Shown here in pieces: positions 1-8,114 of a stretch of DNA of 64,000 nucleotides. Origin of the DNA: CAWHHZ01 sp963829355 (GTDB lineage: Bacteria; Acidobacteriota; Thermoanaerobaculia; Gp7-AA8; JAHWKK01); assembly GCA_963829355.1 (NCBI GenBank), contig CAWHHZ010000014.1:283667-347666 (forward strand). The letters run 5' to 3'. A program made the position numbers and the translations under genes. The stretch's first letter is position 1, and each line of letters starts with the position of its first letter. The notes below the pieces were generated by a model. It saw nothing but the letters and a program-made list of their open reading frames with translations. It was not told where the DNA came from and did not search any database.

Positions 1-1020
1 TGGTCCGACCTGAAGCCTCCCGTCCCGGAACACGAGGATCGAGCCTCCTCCCGCCGCGACGGTGTGGATGCTCATCATCGGAACACGCATTCTCGTTCCG
101 GCGATCTCGTTCTCCAGCGTTCGTTCGAGCTCCCCTGCCCACAGAGCCACGTCTGTCGATGTTCCTCCCATATCGAAGCCGATCACCTTATCCAGTCCTG
201 CGCGCCTGCCGACCTCGGACATCCCGACGACCCCGCCGGCCGGCCCCGAAAGAAGACTGTCGCGCCCGCGGAAGTGATCCGCGGTCGTGAGCCCGCCATT
301 CGACTGCATGAAATAGAGCTTTGCTGAACTGCCGAGCTTCGCGCGAACCCGGTTCACGTACCGCATCAGGAGAGGTGACACGTAAGCGTCCACAACCGAT
401 GTGGCTCCACGACTGACGATTCTCATCAGCGGAATCACCTCGTGCGAGACGGAGATCTGCTCGAAACCGATCTCGCGGGCAATCTCTGCCGCCTGCAGCT
501 CATGCTCGGGATAGCGCCACGAGTGCATGAAGACGATCGCTGCCGACCTGCAGCCGCGGTCGAATGCGGCGGCGAGCTCCGCCCGCAAACGCTCCGGACG
601 CATCTCGCTGACGATCGCTCCGTCCGCCCCCACTCTCCCATCGGCTTCGACGACTTCCTGGTAGAGGGGCTCGGGAAGAACGATGTGTCTTGCAAAGATT
701 TCGGGACGGTTCTGATAGCCGATCCTCAGCACGTCTCCCATGCCGCGGTTGGTGACGAGCAGAGTCGGGCTGCCACGGCGCTCGAGAAGAGCATTCGTCG
801 CGACGGTGGTGCCCATGCGGATTGAATCGATCGGCATCGATCTGATCTGCTCCGCCCGATCAACTCCGAGAAAGCGTCTGATTCCTTCGATCACCGCATC
901 GTCGTACTGGTCCGGCGCCTCGGAAAGGAGCTTGAGCGCATCGATGGATCCGTCGGGGCGCTTCGCCACCACGTCCGTGAACGTTCCTCCCCGATCGATC
1001 CAGAAGCTCCACCCACTCAT
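1..1020 (-). CDS. 5-oxoprolinase / hydantoinase A family protein, N-terminal part (runs off the window)
   Basis: Reading leftward from the ATG at 1020, an open frame of 340 codons reaches the window edge without a stop, so only the N-terminal part is here. It opens with FWIDRGGTFTD, the ATP-binding signature of HyuA/OplaH proteins, followed by MGTTVATNALLERRG and, near the edge, GFDMGGTSTDV. These are hallmarks of the hydantoinase/5-oxoprolinase family, which uses ATP to open cyclic amides such as 5-oxoproline or hydantoins. The FWIDRGGTFTD opening is closer to full-length fused 5-oxoprolinases of about 1200 residues than to stand-alone HyuA. Which form this is depends on sequence to the left of the window. 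It is divergent from the sulfotransferase, with a palindromic repeat between them. Confidence 0.88.
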   Translation of the reverse strand, partial: MSGWSFWIDRGGTFTDVVAKRPDGSIDALKLLSEAPDQYDDAVIEGIRRFLGVDRAEQIRSMPIDSIRMGTTVATNALLERRGSPTLLVTNRGMGDVLRIGYQNRPEIFARHIVLPEPLYQEVVEADGRVGADGAIVSEMRPERLRAELAAAFDRGCRSAAIVFMHSWRYPEHELQAAEIAREIGFEQISVSHEVIPLMRIVSRGATSVVDAYVSPLLMRYVNRVRAKLGSSAKLYFMQSNGGLTTADHFRGRDSLLSGPAGGVVGMSEVGRRAGLDKVIGFDMGGTSTDVALWAGELERTLENEIAGTRMRVPMMSIHTVAAGGGSILVFRDGRLQVGP

Positions 1021-1069
1021 GCCGTGGAATCATACCTTCCACCGAAGGAGATGCCCCGAGCGGCCCACA

Positions 1070-1223
1070 GTCATCCTGAGCCGCCGGAGCGCAGCGAAGG
1101 CCTGCCCTGAGCGAAGCCGAAGGGACGGTCGAAGGATCGCGTACGGTCCGACTGTCAGGACCGAAAGTGCGCGATAGTCAGGACGTACCCGATCCTTCCC
1201 CCGCGGAGCGGGGTCAGGATGAC
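1070..1223. repeat. Palindromic repeat, module A, copy 1
   Basis: Begins GTCATCCTGAGC and ends with the inverted form GTCAGGATGAC. The interior carries the recurring pieces GGTCGAAGGATCGCGTACG, CTGTCAGGAC and CGATCCTTC. It lies between the divergent hydantoinase and sulfotransferase genes, and its right end overlaps an upstream ATG that is therefore unlikely to be the sulfotransferase start. Confidence 0.8.
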
Positions 1224-1257
1224 ACCGTCGCTGACCGATATACTGCCGAGGGACAAT

Positions 1258-2097
1258 ATGAGTCAGTCGCGTCTGCGATTCATGCACGTACCGAAGGCCG
1301 GGGGAACGACGCTGAACGCCATTCTGGCGCGTCAGGTTCACCCTCGCCACACCTTCACGTTTTCCGGCTCGATCGAGCAGGACATCGCCCGCTACCGTTC
1401 TCTCTCACACGCCGCACGCCGCTCGATCACCCTGTTCGCCGGCCACGCAGCGCTCTCCTCTGGGATCGCCGATGCCGATGAAGCAACCACGATCACGATC
1501 CTGCGGGATCCGGTCAGCCGGGTAAAGTCCTTCTGTCAGCACGTCTCCGAGGGAAAGAGCGCGTACCTGATCAATCTCTATCCGCCGGATAGGTTTGACC
1601 TCGATCGGTTCCTGCTCAGTGGCGATGGCCACCTGTCGAATCAGCAGACGAAGATGCTGATCAACGATGGCGACATCAGCGACGCGACGCTGATCGACTC
1701 CCTCTCCCCCTCGGAGGCACGAGACATCGCGCTTCACAACCTCTTCACGCGCGTCAGCGCCTTCGGCCTGCAGGAACGCTTCGACGAATCAGTCACTCTC
1801 TTTGCCCGGCAGCTCGGCTGGTCAATCCCCTGGTACTTTTCGAAGAACACACCCACGCCCGGGAAGCGTCTCGTCTTCGAGCCTCGTCATCTCGAGCAGA
1901 TCCGGGAGCTGAACCAGATCGACATCGAGCTGTACGAAGCCGCGAGAATTCATTTCGAAGAGGTTCTGAGAGAGAGCGGCGTCACGACCACCTCCTTCTC
2001 CCGTGCAAACCGTGCGCTGTCCCCATTGATGGCCGCCTGGGACGACTTCTCCCTGCGCGCCCTCTACTGGTACCGACGACTCACCGGACAATTGTAG
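1258..2097 (+). CDS. Sulfotransferase family protein
   Basis: A 279-residue protein with the two PAPS-binding signatures of sulfotransferases: the 5'-phosphosulfate loop HVPKAGGTT near residues 10-18 and the 3'-phosphate motif ILRDPVSR near residue 80. It most resembles the Sulfotransfer_2-type group that transfers sulfate from PAPS to glycans or small acceptors; the acceptor cannot be read from sequence. The ATG at 1258 follows a GAGGGA ribosome site, while the in-frame ATG at 1219 lies inside the flanking repeat and is rejected. No PAPS-synthesis gene is nearby. Confidence 0.8.
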   Translation: MSQSRLRFMHVPKAGGTTLNAILARQVHPRHTFTFSGSIEQDIARYRSLSHAARRSITLFAGHAALSSGIADADEATTITILRDPVSRVKSFCQHVSEGKSAYLINLYPPDRFDLDRFLLSGDGHLSNQQTKMLINDGDISDATLIDSLSPSEARDIALHNLFTRVSAFGLQERFDESVTLFARQLGWSIPWYFSKNTPTPGKRLVFEPRHLEQIRELNQIDIELYEAARIHFEEVLRESGVTTTSFSRANRALSPLMAAWDDFSLRALYWYRRLTGQL

Positions 2098-2289
2098 GTT
2101 CAGAAGTTCAGAGGTTCAGAGGTTCAGGAGTTCAGAGGTTCAGGAGCAGTGTGGTCGAGCGGGCGGCTCCTTCAACTGCAGCTGAGCTTCCAACGCTTGA
2201 ACCTCAAAACTCTCGAACCCCTGAACCTCTGAACACCTGAACTTCTGAACCCTTGAACTTCTGAACCCCTGCCTTCTTGAACCTGCTTT
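2098..2289. repeat. TTCAGAGG-type tandem array facing its inverse (long hairpin)
   Basis: Immediately after the sulfotransferase stop, about 45 bases of near-tandem GTTCAGAGG/GTTCAGAAG units are followed by about 60 unrelated bases and then about 85 bases of inverse units (CTGAACCTCT, CTGAACTTCT, TTGAACC). The two arms can pair into a long hairpin. It fills the gap to the symporter gene, and no coding potential is seen in it. Confidence 0.75.
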
Positions 2290-2302
2290 ACACTCTCTCC
2301 CC

Positions 2303-3724
2303 ATGACTCGTGAACAGGCGATCCTCGCAACGCTTCTCGTGTACAAGGTCACGCTGATTCTGATTGGCGTCTGGGCGAGCAGGCGGACCCACGACGACGG
2401 GGACTTCTTTCTCGGTGGGAGGAAGCTCGGTGGCTGGGTAGCCGCCATGAGCGCGTCGGCGAGCTCATCCTCGGCATGGACACTTCTCGGTGTCAGCGGC
2501 GCCGCGTACGCATGGGGACTCTCGGCGATCTGGCTCTTTCCCGCAACTCTCACGGGATTCGTGATCAACTGGCTATGGGTCGCCCCACGTCTGATGACGC
2601 AGAGTCGAGAGAATGACAGTCTCACGCTCACGGAGTTCCTTGCCGGCGACACCAGCCATCGCCTCTTTCCGACGGTCGTCCGCGTGTCATCGATCGTCAT
2701 CCTGTTCTCATTCATGTTTTACATCGCCTCGCAGTTCCAGGCTGCCGGAAACGCCTTCGCCGCGTCGTTTGGCCTGTCGATCAACGCGAGTATCGCTGTC
2801 GGGGCAGCGATCATCGTCATCTACACCTTGCTCGGCGGATTCTGGGCCGTCAGTGTGACCGACACGCTTCAGGGTCTGCTCATGGTCGGCACAGCCGTCG
2901 TGCTGCCGATCGTGGCGCTCGTGGCCGTCGGCGGTTTCGGACCCTTGATCACCGGTCTGGCTGAGGTTTCCTCGACCGGTGAGCCGCGGCTCTTCGGCCC
3001 ATGGAGCGGCGCGCTCGCGCTTGCGTTCGTCGCAGGAACGATGGGCATTGGTCTCGGATACCCGGGACAGCCGCATGTGGTCAACCGGTTCATGGCGCTG
3101 CGGGATCCCAGGGCGCTTGCTCACGGGAAAGTGATCGCGATCGCGTGGGCGGTGCTGATCTACAGTGGAATGCTCCTGGTCGGCTGGTGCGGGCGAGTTC
3201 TCTTCCAGCAGATCCCCGACGGGGAGCAGGTCTTCTTTCAAACCGCCAACGACCTGCTGCCGCCGGTCATCGCCGGGATCATGATCGCCGCCGTTCTCTC
3301 GGCAATCATGTCGACCGCCGACAGTCAGTTGCTCGTCGCCGCGTCATCGATCACCTGGGACTGGCGCCTGTCCGACCGCAAACCGACGTCCGCTCATGGA
3401 CACGGGCTTCGCAGCACCAGAATCGTGGTCCTGCTGGTAAGTGCCGTGGCGATGCTGCTGGCGATGTACGCACCCGCGGCGATCTTCTCCCGTGTCCTGT
3501 TCGCGTGGCACGCGATCGGATCGGCGTTCGGTCCTCTTCTCATACTCCGGCTCGCGGGCCACAGGGTCGACACCCGTTACGTTCTCGGGGCGATCCTCGC
3601 AGGATTCGGCCTCACCGTCGTCATTCACTTCTTTCCGGACGGACCGGGGGACTGGGTCGAGAGACTCGTTCCACTTGCTGCATCATTCATCATCGGCTGG
3701 TCGGGCAGGACGAGGCGAGTGTAA
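2303..3724 (+). CDS. Sodium:solute symporter family protein (PutP-like)
   Basis: A 473-residue, strongly hydrophobic protein with roughly 12-13 membrane spans. The N-terminal half has the SSS/SLC5 signatures FFLGGRKLGGWVAAMSASAS and AWTLLGVSG, including the Ser-rich stretch that binds sodium in PutP. Length and order match sodium/proline symporters, so uptake of proline or a similar solute with Na+ across the inner membrane is the best guess; substrate specificity in this family is not readable by eye. The ATG at 2303 has no clear Shine-Dalgarno site. rlpA follows in the same direction after 15 bases. Confidence 0.85.
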   Translation: MTREQAILATLLVYKVTLILIGVWASRRTHDDGDFFLGGRKLGGWVAAMSASASSSSAWTLLGVSGAAYAWGLSAIWLFPATLTGFVINWLWVAPRLMTQSRENDSLTLTEFLAGDTSHRLFPTVVRVSSIVILFSFMFYIASQFQAAGNAFAASFGLSINASIAVGAAIIVIYTLLGGFWAVSVTDTLQGLLMVGTAVVLPIVALVAVGGFGPLITGLAEVSSTGEPRLFGPWSGALALAFVAGTMGIGLGYPGQPHVVNRFMALRDPRALAHGKVIAIAWAVLIYSGMLLVGWCGRVLFQQIPDGEQVFFQTANDLLPPVIAGIMIAAVLSAIMSTADSQLLVAASSITWDWRLSDRKPTSAHGHGLRSTRIVVLLVSAVAMLLAMYAPAAIFSRVLFAWHAIGSAFGPLLILRLAGHRVDTRYVLGAILAGFGLTVVIHFFPDGPGDWVERLVPLAASFIIGWSGRTRRV

Positions 3725-3739
3725 AATCGATCCCTCGAT

Positions 3740-4272
3740 ATGCAGGCTCTCATCTTTGCTCTCGCTCTCAGCGTCATCGCCCCTGGTCTTCCGGGCACCG
3801 GGTTCCACGACGACCTCGACCGTCCTCACGGCACCGACACCCTTCTCTCACGGATCGAGGACGAGGTCGAATGGGCGAGGGACCAGGGAGCGTTCGAGCG
3901 TCCAGCCCCGAGTCCGGAGGCACCTCCCGAGCCGGAGGTCCCCGCAGTTCTCGAATTCGACACCGGTGAGGCAACCTTCTACGGCGGCCGGTTCGATGGT
4001 CGTCGGACGGCGAGCGGTGAACGGTTCGACCAGACGCCATGACGGCTGCGCACCCGAGCTACCCTTTCGGAACGATCGTGCGCGTCACGAACCTGAAGAA
4101 CGGTCGCAGTGTCGTCGTCAGGATCAACGACCGAGGTCCGTACGGCAAGGCAAAGAAAGCGGCCCGCAAGATCATCGACGTCTCGAGAGCAGCAGCCGAA
4201 GCCCTGCGCTTCGTCGGCGACGGCCGAATCCTCGCTCGCGTCGAGGTCCTCGAGTGGGGCAACGGACAGTAG
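3740..4272 (+). CDS. rlpA: Septal ring lytic transglycosylase RlpA (frameshifted)
   Basis: Two overlapping frames together encode one RlpA-type double-psi beta-barrel protein. Frame one (3740-4042) has a signal-like N-terminus, a Pro-rich linker and GEATFYGGRFDGRRTASGER. Frame two (4039-4272) continues with TAAHPSYPFGTIVRVTNL, VVRINDRGPYG and DVSRAAAEALR. In RlpA these blocks are contiguous, joined as FDQ-T-A-TAAH. The length (533 bases, one short of a multiple of three) and the join both indicate one missing base near 4036-4040. The apparent ATGA stop/start overlap is a by-product of that. RlpA acts in the periplasm on denuded glycan strands. A lipobox is not obvious at this start. Confidence 0.82.
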
Positions 4273-4307
4273 CAAAAGTCGCGAGGGTCGCGCGCGTGAA
4301 CGCCCGT

Positions 4308-4453
4308 GTCATCCTGAGCGAAGCGAAGGATCGCGTACGTCATGACTCGCCCCAACTTCCCGCGAGTACTCTCCACGAAATCCTCAAACCGTCCCTTCGC
4401 TTTGCTCGGGTCAGGCCTGCTCCCGCTTGCGGGATCCCGCGTCTCAGGATGGA
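4308..4453. repeat. Palindromic repeat, module A, copy 2
   Basis: Starts GTCATCCTGAGCGAAGCGAA just downstream of rlpA and ends CTCAGGATGG, a slightly degenerate right terminus. It contains GGATCGCGTACGTC and TTCCCGCGAG. The rest of the interval up to 4511 shows no coding potential. Confidence 0.75.
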
Positions 4454-4511
4454 CTGACGATCGGGCAACGACTGTAGCGAGGGACAACGCAGCTTACAAA
4501 GTAAGGCAAAG

Positions 4512-4886
4512 TCAATGTTCGAGCTGCGTCCCCAACTTGACCGTCCCGGTGACGAGCGCTGCCAAGACAGAGAGCACCACAGTCCCAATGATGAGCAGAG
4601 CGGCGCGGAGCACGTGGTCAATAAAATGGGATTGCGTCGGCATACTGAGTGCGATGAAACAATACAGCAGCACAACGGAAAGAGAGAGAGATGAGACAGC
4701 GATTAGAAATCGGCGCCGAAACTCAACCAGCTTCTGCCAGTGAATGACCGTAACGATCGATAGGAAAAGAACTGCGTAGGGGATCAAAATCTGCTTCCCC
4801 GGAGTGATCAGCGCGTGAAACGTGATGAGAGATAACCCTCCGAAAAGTCCAAGCGCCGTTGATACCTTAACGTCTTCCTTGTTCAT
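4512..4886 (-). CDS. Hypothetical four-helix membrane protein
   Basis: A 124-residue protein with four evenly spaced hydrophobic segments (roughly residues 8-26, 30-46, 60-82 and 92-116) and short polar tails. I do not recognise the family. The ATG at 4886 is chosen because GAGGTG lies eight bases upstream; an earlier ATG at 4907 would overlap that site. Base composition is a little richer in A/T than its neighbours, which may point to recent acquisition or weak constraint. It is divergent from the small membrane protein at 5049. Confidence 0.5.
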   Translation of the reverse strand: MNKEDVKVSTALGLFGGLSLITFHALITPGKQILIPYAVLFLSIVTVIHWQKLVEFRRRFLIAVSSLSLSVVLLYCFIALSMPTQSHFIDHVLRAALLIIGTVVLSVLAALVTGTVKLGTQLEH

Positions 4887-5048
4887 CACCACATCACCTC
4901 GATTCACATCGTGTCACAGGGATACACAAAAGTTACCACAGCCATCGATCTTTGGCTCGCAATGCCCTATCCAACGAACGCCCCGACCCACACAAAAACA
5001 AAACGGAGTAGTATGGATCCCGACGCCTCACAGCGTCAGGAGGAACAC

Positions 5049-5231
5049 ATGTCCGGATCCGTCAGCAGTGCTCCAAAGCAGATCACCTGGATCATCTCTC
5101 TCGCTCTGTTCATCGTCGCGCTGCTCGGAACCTTTGGGGCGGTCGCGCAGATCAATGGAGAGATCACGCAGTGGGCTTGGATCATCGGTTTCGCGCTCAT
5201 CCTCGTCGCGACAAAGGTAAAGGATCTGTAA
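5049..5231 (+). CDS. Small two-helix membrane protein
   Basis: A 60-residue protein: a short polar N-terminus, a hydrophobic helix (ITWIISLALFIVALLGTFG), a turn, a second helix (WAWIIGFALILVATKV) and a KDL tail. The ATG at 5049 has an excellent AGGAGG site five bases upstream. An in-frame ATG at 5013 with a weaker GGAG is the alternative and would add 12 residues. No family is recognised. It is convergent with the receiver gene ending at 5251. Confidence 0.55.
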   Translation: MSGSVSSAPKQITWIISLALFIVALLGTFGAVAQINGEITQWAWIIGFALILVATKVKDL

Positions 5232-5250
5232 CCTCGTTCCCGAGCCCGCA

Positions 5251-5649
5251 TCAGTCCGCCGGGTTCTGATCCAGAAGCAGCTTCACGCGCGCGACGACTT
5301 CCGGCAGCCGGAACGGCTTTTCGATGAAGCCATCCGCGCCTGCGGCGAGCGCGACGTCCCTCTGCCGCGGGTCTGCCGAGATCACGAGTATCAGCACCGG
5401 CTGAGAACGCCGGATCTCGCCCAATTCCTGCAGGACCTCCAGACCGCTCATCTCCGGCATCTGCAGGTCGAGCAGGATCAGATCGTAATGATCAGTTCGA
5501 TGGAGACTTCCTGCCGCCCGGGGGTCCGTCGTCGAACTGAGCTCCTGAAAGCCCGCCCGGCGGAGTGTCAGCTCGAGCAGGTTGATGTTGGTCTGCAGAT
5601 CATCAACGATCAGGATTCTCGGACGGGGCTTTTCTTCTGTCGGAGGCAT
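5251..5649 (-). CDS. Single-domain response regulator (CheY-like receiver)
   Basis: A 132-residue receiver domain and nothing else: acidic pair D16/D17, phospho-acceptor D61 in DLILLDLQMP, S91 at the switch position and K111 in FIEKPF. With no output domain it probably acts by protein contact or in a phosphorelay. Its start lies inside the 3' end of the hybrid histidine kinase (47-base overlap) with no separate ribosome site, so the two are very likely co-translated and functionally paired. Confidence 0.9.
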   Translation of the reverse strand: MPPTEEKPRPRILIVDDLQTNINLLELTLRRAGFQELSSTTDPRAAGSLHRTDHYDLILLDLQMPEMSGLEVLQELGEIRRSQPVLILVISADPRQRDVALAAGADGFIEKPFRLPEVVARVKLLLDQNPAD

Positions 5650-7729
5650 GGGTATCGACGAAAGCGAGTGCTTCGTTCAAGCTGGCCATGAACTCCTTCA
5701 CTCGTATCGGCTTCGTAAGATAGCAGAAGAATCCTGCGTCGAGTCCCTTCTGTACGTCGCGTGACATCGCATTCGCGCTCAATGCCACGATCGGAATGTG
5801 CGCCGTGGCGCTGTCGCCGCGAAGAATGTTCAACGCCTCGAATCCGCTGATCCCGGGCAGATTGATGTCCATCAGAATCACGTCCGGAAGATTCGCACGC
5901 GCCATCTCCACGCCACGATATCCGTCGGAGGCCTTGATGAGCCGTAGATCGGTACGACGCCCGATCAGCTTCTCGACCAGTTGCATGTTCGCAGGATTGT
6001 CTTCGACGTAGAGCAATGTTCTCTGTCCATCGTCAGCTATGGCACTCGCCTGAAGTTCCTCGGCAGGAATCGAGGCGGGGAATGTCAGCGGCGCGGTCGA
6101 AGGCAGCTCCACCGAAAAGGCGGAGCCAGAGCCGACAGTGCTCTCGACAGTGATCTCACCATCCATCAGTTCGACGAGCCGTTTGCTGACCACGAGTCCG
6201 ATTCCCGTTCCCTCCTCGCCTCCTTCCTCCTGTCCCAGGCGGTTGAACGGCTGAAAGAGCTGCTCGAGTTTCTCGGGAGGCAACCCGGCGCCGGTGTCCC
6301 GGACCGTGATCCGGACGCGCCCCGTGCGGGAGTTGGCCTTGCAGACGAGTGACACCGATCCGCCCTCGCTGTTGTATTTAATCGCATTCGAGAGCAGGTT
6401 GATCACCACCTGCTTGATCCGTGTCCGGTCCCCGTTGACACAGTACTCGTCTTCGATGCGGGGGAAGCTCATGCGCACTCCCTGTCGCTGAGCGAGCGGT
6501 TCGACCATCGAGTGGCACTCCAGAAGGAGGTCGTTGAGCAGCACCGGCTCCAGAGACATCGACAGCTTCCCGGACTCCACGGCTGCGAGATCGAGAACCT
6601 CGTTGATCAACTCGAGCAGATACCAGCCCGCATTGAGGATCTGGACGATGCTTTCGCCCTGGGCCGGTGTGGGAGCGGGGCTGTCCGACTCCATGAGCTG
6701 CGCAAATCCCAGAATCGCATTGAGTGGCGACCTCAGTTCATGGCTCATGCTGGAGAGAAAATCGGACTTCGCCAGATTCGCTCTCTCCGCCAGTGCTTTC
6801 GCATCGGTCAGCGCCGCCTCGATCTTGTTGCGCTCCGTCAGATCACGCGTCAGCTTCGCAAAGCCGCGCAAGTCTCCGGCCTGATCCCGGATGGCGGTGA
6901 ATACGATATTCGCCCAGAAGAGCGAACCGTCCTTGCGTACCCTCCATCCTTCGTCTTCGTGCCGGCCACTGCCACATGCCAGCTCCAGGTCTGCCTCCGG
7001 CTTTCCGCTCGCGATATCGTCAGGCGGATAGAACACCGAGAAATGCCGTCCCACGATCTCGTCGGCCTGAAAGCCCTTGATCCTCTGTGCACCCGTGTTC
7101 CAGCTGACGATGCCACCTTCCGGATCGAGCATGACGATCGCATAATCGGAGACGCTCTCGACCATCAGACGGAAACTCTCCTCGGTCCATCGCAGCTTCT
7201 CTTCCGCGTGTCGCCGCGCGCTGTTGTCCGTACCGATGAGCAGGTAGCCGATAATCGTCTGCTCATCATCACGCAGCGCGGTCACCGACACAATCGCCGG
7301 AAACCGGGTCCCATCCTTCCGGATGTAGGTCAGCTCGTAGATGTCCTCAATGCCGCGCGACGCTTTGAAGGCGAGCGCCTCGAATCCCGGCGTGATCGGC
7401 GTTGCCAGCTCCTTGCTCAGGAACTCCGCGCGAGCGATGACCTCCTGAGTATCGGAGATGTCGGCCGGCGTGATCTGGTCGATGACTTCGCTCGCCGAGT
7501 AACCGAGCATGCGCTCGGCCCCCACGTTGAACAACTGGATGACTCCCTTCTCGTCGGTAGCGATACTCGAGAAGTTGGCGCTGTTGAGAATCGCGCTCTG
7601 AAGTGCACCGGTCTTGAGGAGTGATCCTCGGCGACGCCCCTCGGCGGACGCGTCCGGTCTCTCAGCAGGCTGGAAAACCGGGTATCGTCGAGAACCACGT
7701 ATGCCTGGTGGGTTCGTGGGTACGGTCAT
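5603..7729 (-). CDS. Hybrid sensor histidine kinase (PAS-PAS-HisKA-HATPase-REC)
   Basis: A 708-residue soluble kinase with no membrane spans. Two PAS domains (about residues 45-170 and 185-300) are followed by the dimerisation/phosphoacceptor domain with H330 in SMSHELRSPLNAI, the ATPase domain with N-box NLLSNAIKYN near 444-453 and G-boxes DTGAGLP and GTGIGL, and a C-terminal receiver with D577, phospho-acceptor D621 in VILMDINLPG and K673. It can therefore phosphorylate its own receiver and pass phosphate on; the overlapping CheY-like protein is the obvious partner. AAGGA lies upstream of the ATG. It is divergent from kaiC, suggesting an input or output kinase for the Kai proteins, but that link is inferred from position only. 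Confidence 0.93.
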   Translation of the reverse strand: MTVPTNPPGIRGSRRYPVFQPAERPDASAEGRRRGSLLKTGALQSAILNSANFSSIATDEKGVIQLFNVGAERMLGYSASEVIDQITPADISDTQEVIARAEFLSKELATPITPGFEALAFKASRGIEDIYELTYIRKDGTRFPAIVSVTALRDDEQTIIGYLLIGTDNSARRHAEEKLRWTEESFRLMVESVSDYAIVMLDPEGGIVSWNTGAQRIKGFQADEIVGRHFSVFYPPDDIASGKPEADLELACGSGRHEDEGWRVRKDGSLFWANIVFTAIRDQAGDLRGFAKLTRDLTERNKIEAALTDAKALAERANLAKSDFLSSMSHELRSPLNAILGFAQLMESDSPAPTPAQGESIVQILNAGWYLLELINEVLDLAAVESGKLSMSLEPVLLNDLLLECHSMVEPLAQRQGVRMSFPRIEDEYCVNGDRTRIKQVVINLLSNAIKYNSEGGSVSLVCKANSRTGRVRITVRDTGAGLPPEKLEQLFQPFNRLGQEEGGEEGTGIGLVVSKRLVELMDGEITVESTVGSGSAFSVELPSTAPLTFPASIPAEELQASAIADDGQRTLLYVEDNPANMQLVEKLIGRRTDLRLIKASDGYRGVEMARANLPDVILMDINLPGISGFEALNILRGDSATAHIPIVALSANAMSRDVQKGLDAGFFCYLTKPIRVKEFMASLNEALAFVDTHASDRRKAPSENPDR

Positions 7730-8114
7730 CGCTCATCCTTCTGCCTCTCGCCGCATCCAGTTGATGGACCACGACGGGCGCAGGCTCGGCGGCGAGCCAG
7801 ACTGCGTACAGGGCGCGGACGGACCTGCAATCCGAACCCATCCTCGTGTCTCGATATCTGACTGAACGTGCGTGTGAGGTTGAATATGTCCCCTCGCACA
7901 GCAATTAAGCCCCTCCAGCAGCGGTTATATCCGGTACCGACACCTTTCTGATCATGCATCTGACGCCGCAACATGGTGCGGAGGACTGTCAGACGCACTC
8001 TTCCTCGAGACCGACGTCATCGATCACGACGAGCCGCTCAAAGAAGATTCTCCGGAACACAGGCGGGACACGCCCGGGGATTACCAGCCTCGCGCAGCAC
8101 CGAAGGAGAATCAC
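7730..8114. promoter_or_regulatory. Divergent intergenic region between the hybrid kinase and kaiC
   Basis: 385 bases separate the two start codons and must hold promoters for both directions. No open frame here looks like a gene. The kaiC ribosome site AAGGAG is at 8103-8108. A weak candidate promoter (TTGAAT near 7873, 17 bases, AATTAA) is too far from consensus to assert. Confidence 0.5.

Noticed and set aside
860..1042. Separate small minus-strand gene at 860-1042
   Set aside because: The hydantoinase frame starting at 1020 covers this stretch and has the family signature.
2098..2289. CRISPR array
   Set aside because: Units are about nine bases without uniform spacers, and the second half is the inverse of the first.
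3740..4272. Two overlapping genes with an ATGA junction
   Set aside because: The conserved RlpA barrel runs across the junction, and one missing base restores it; the overlap is accidental.
6512..7624. Long plus-strand frame antisense to the hybrid kinase
   Set aside because: The kinase on the other strand has full domain signatures; the antisense frame has none and no ribosome site. The same holds for long frames at 11928-13169, 24134-25531, 29552-30598 and 55756-57255.
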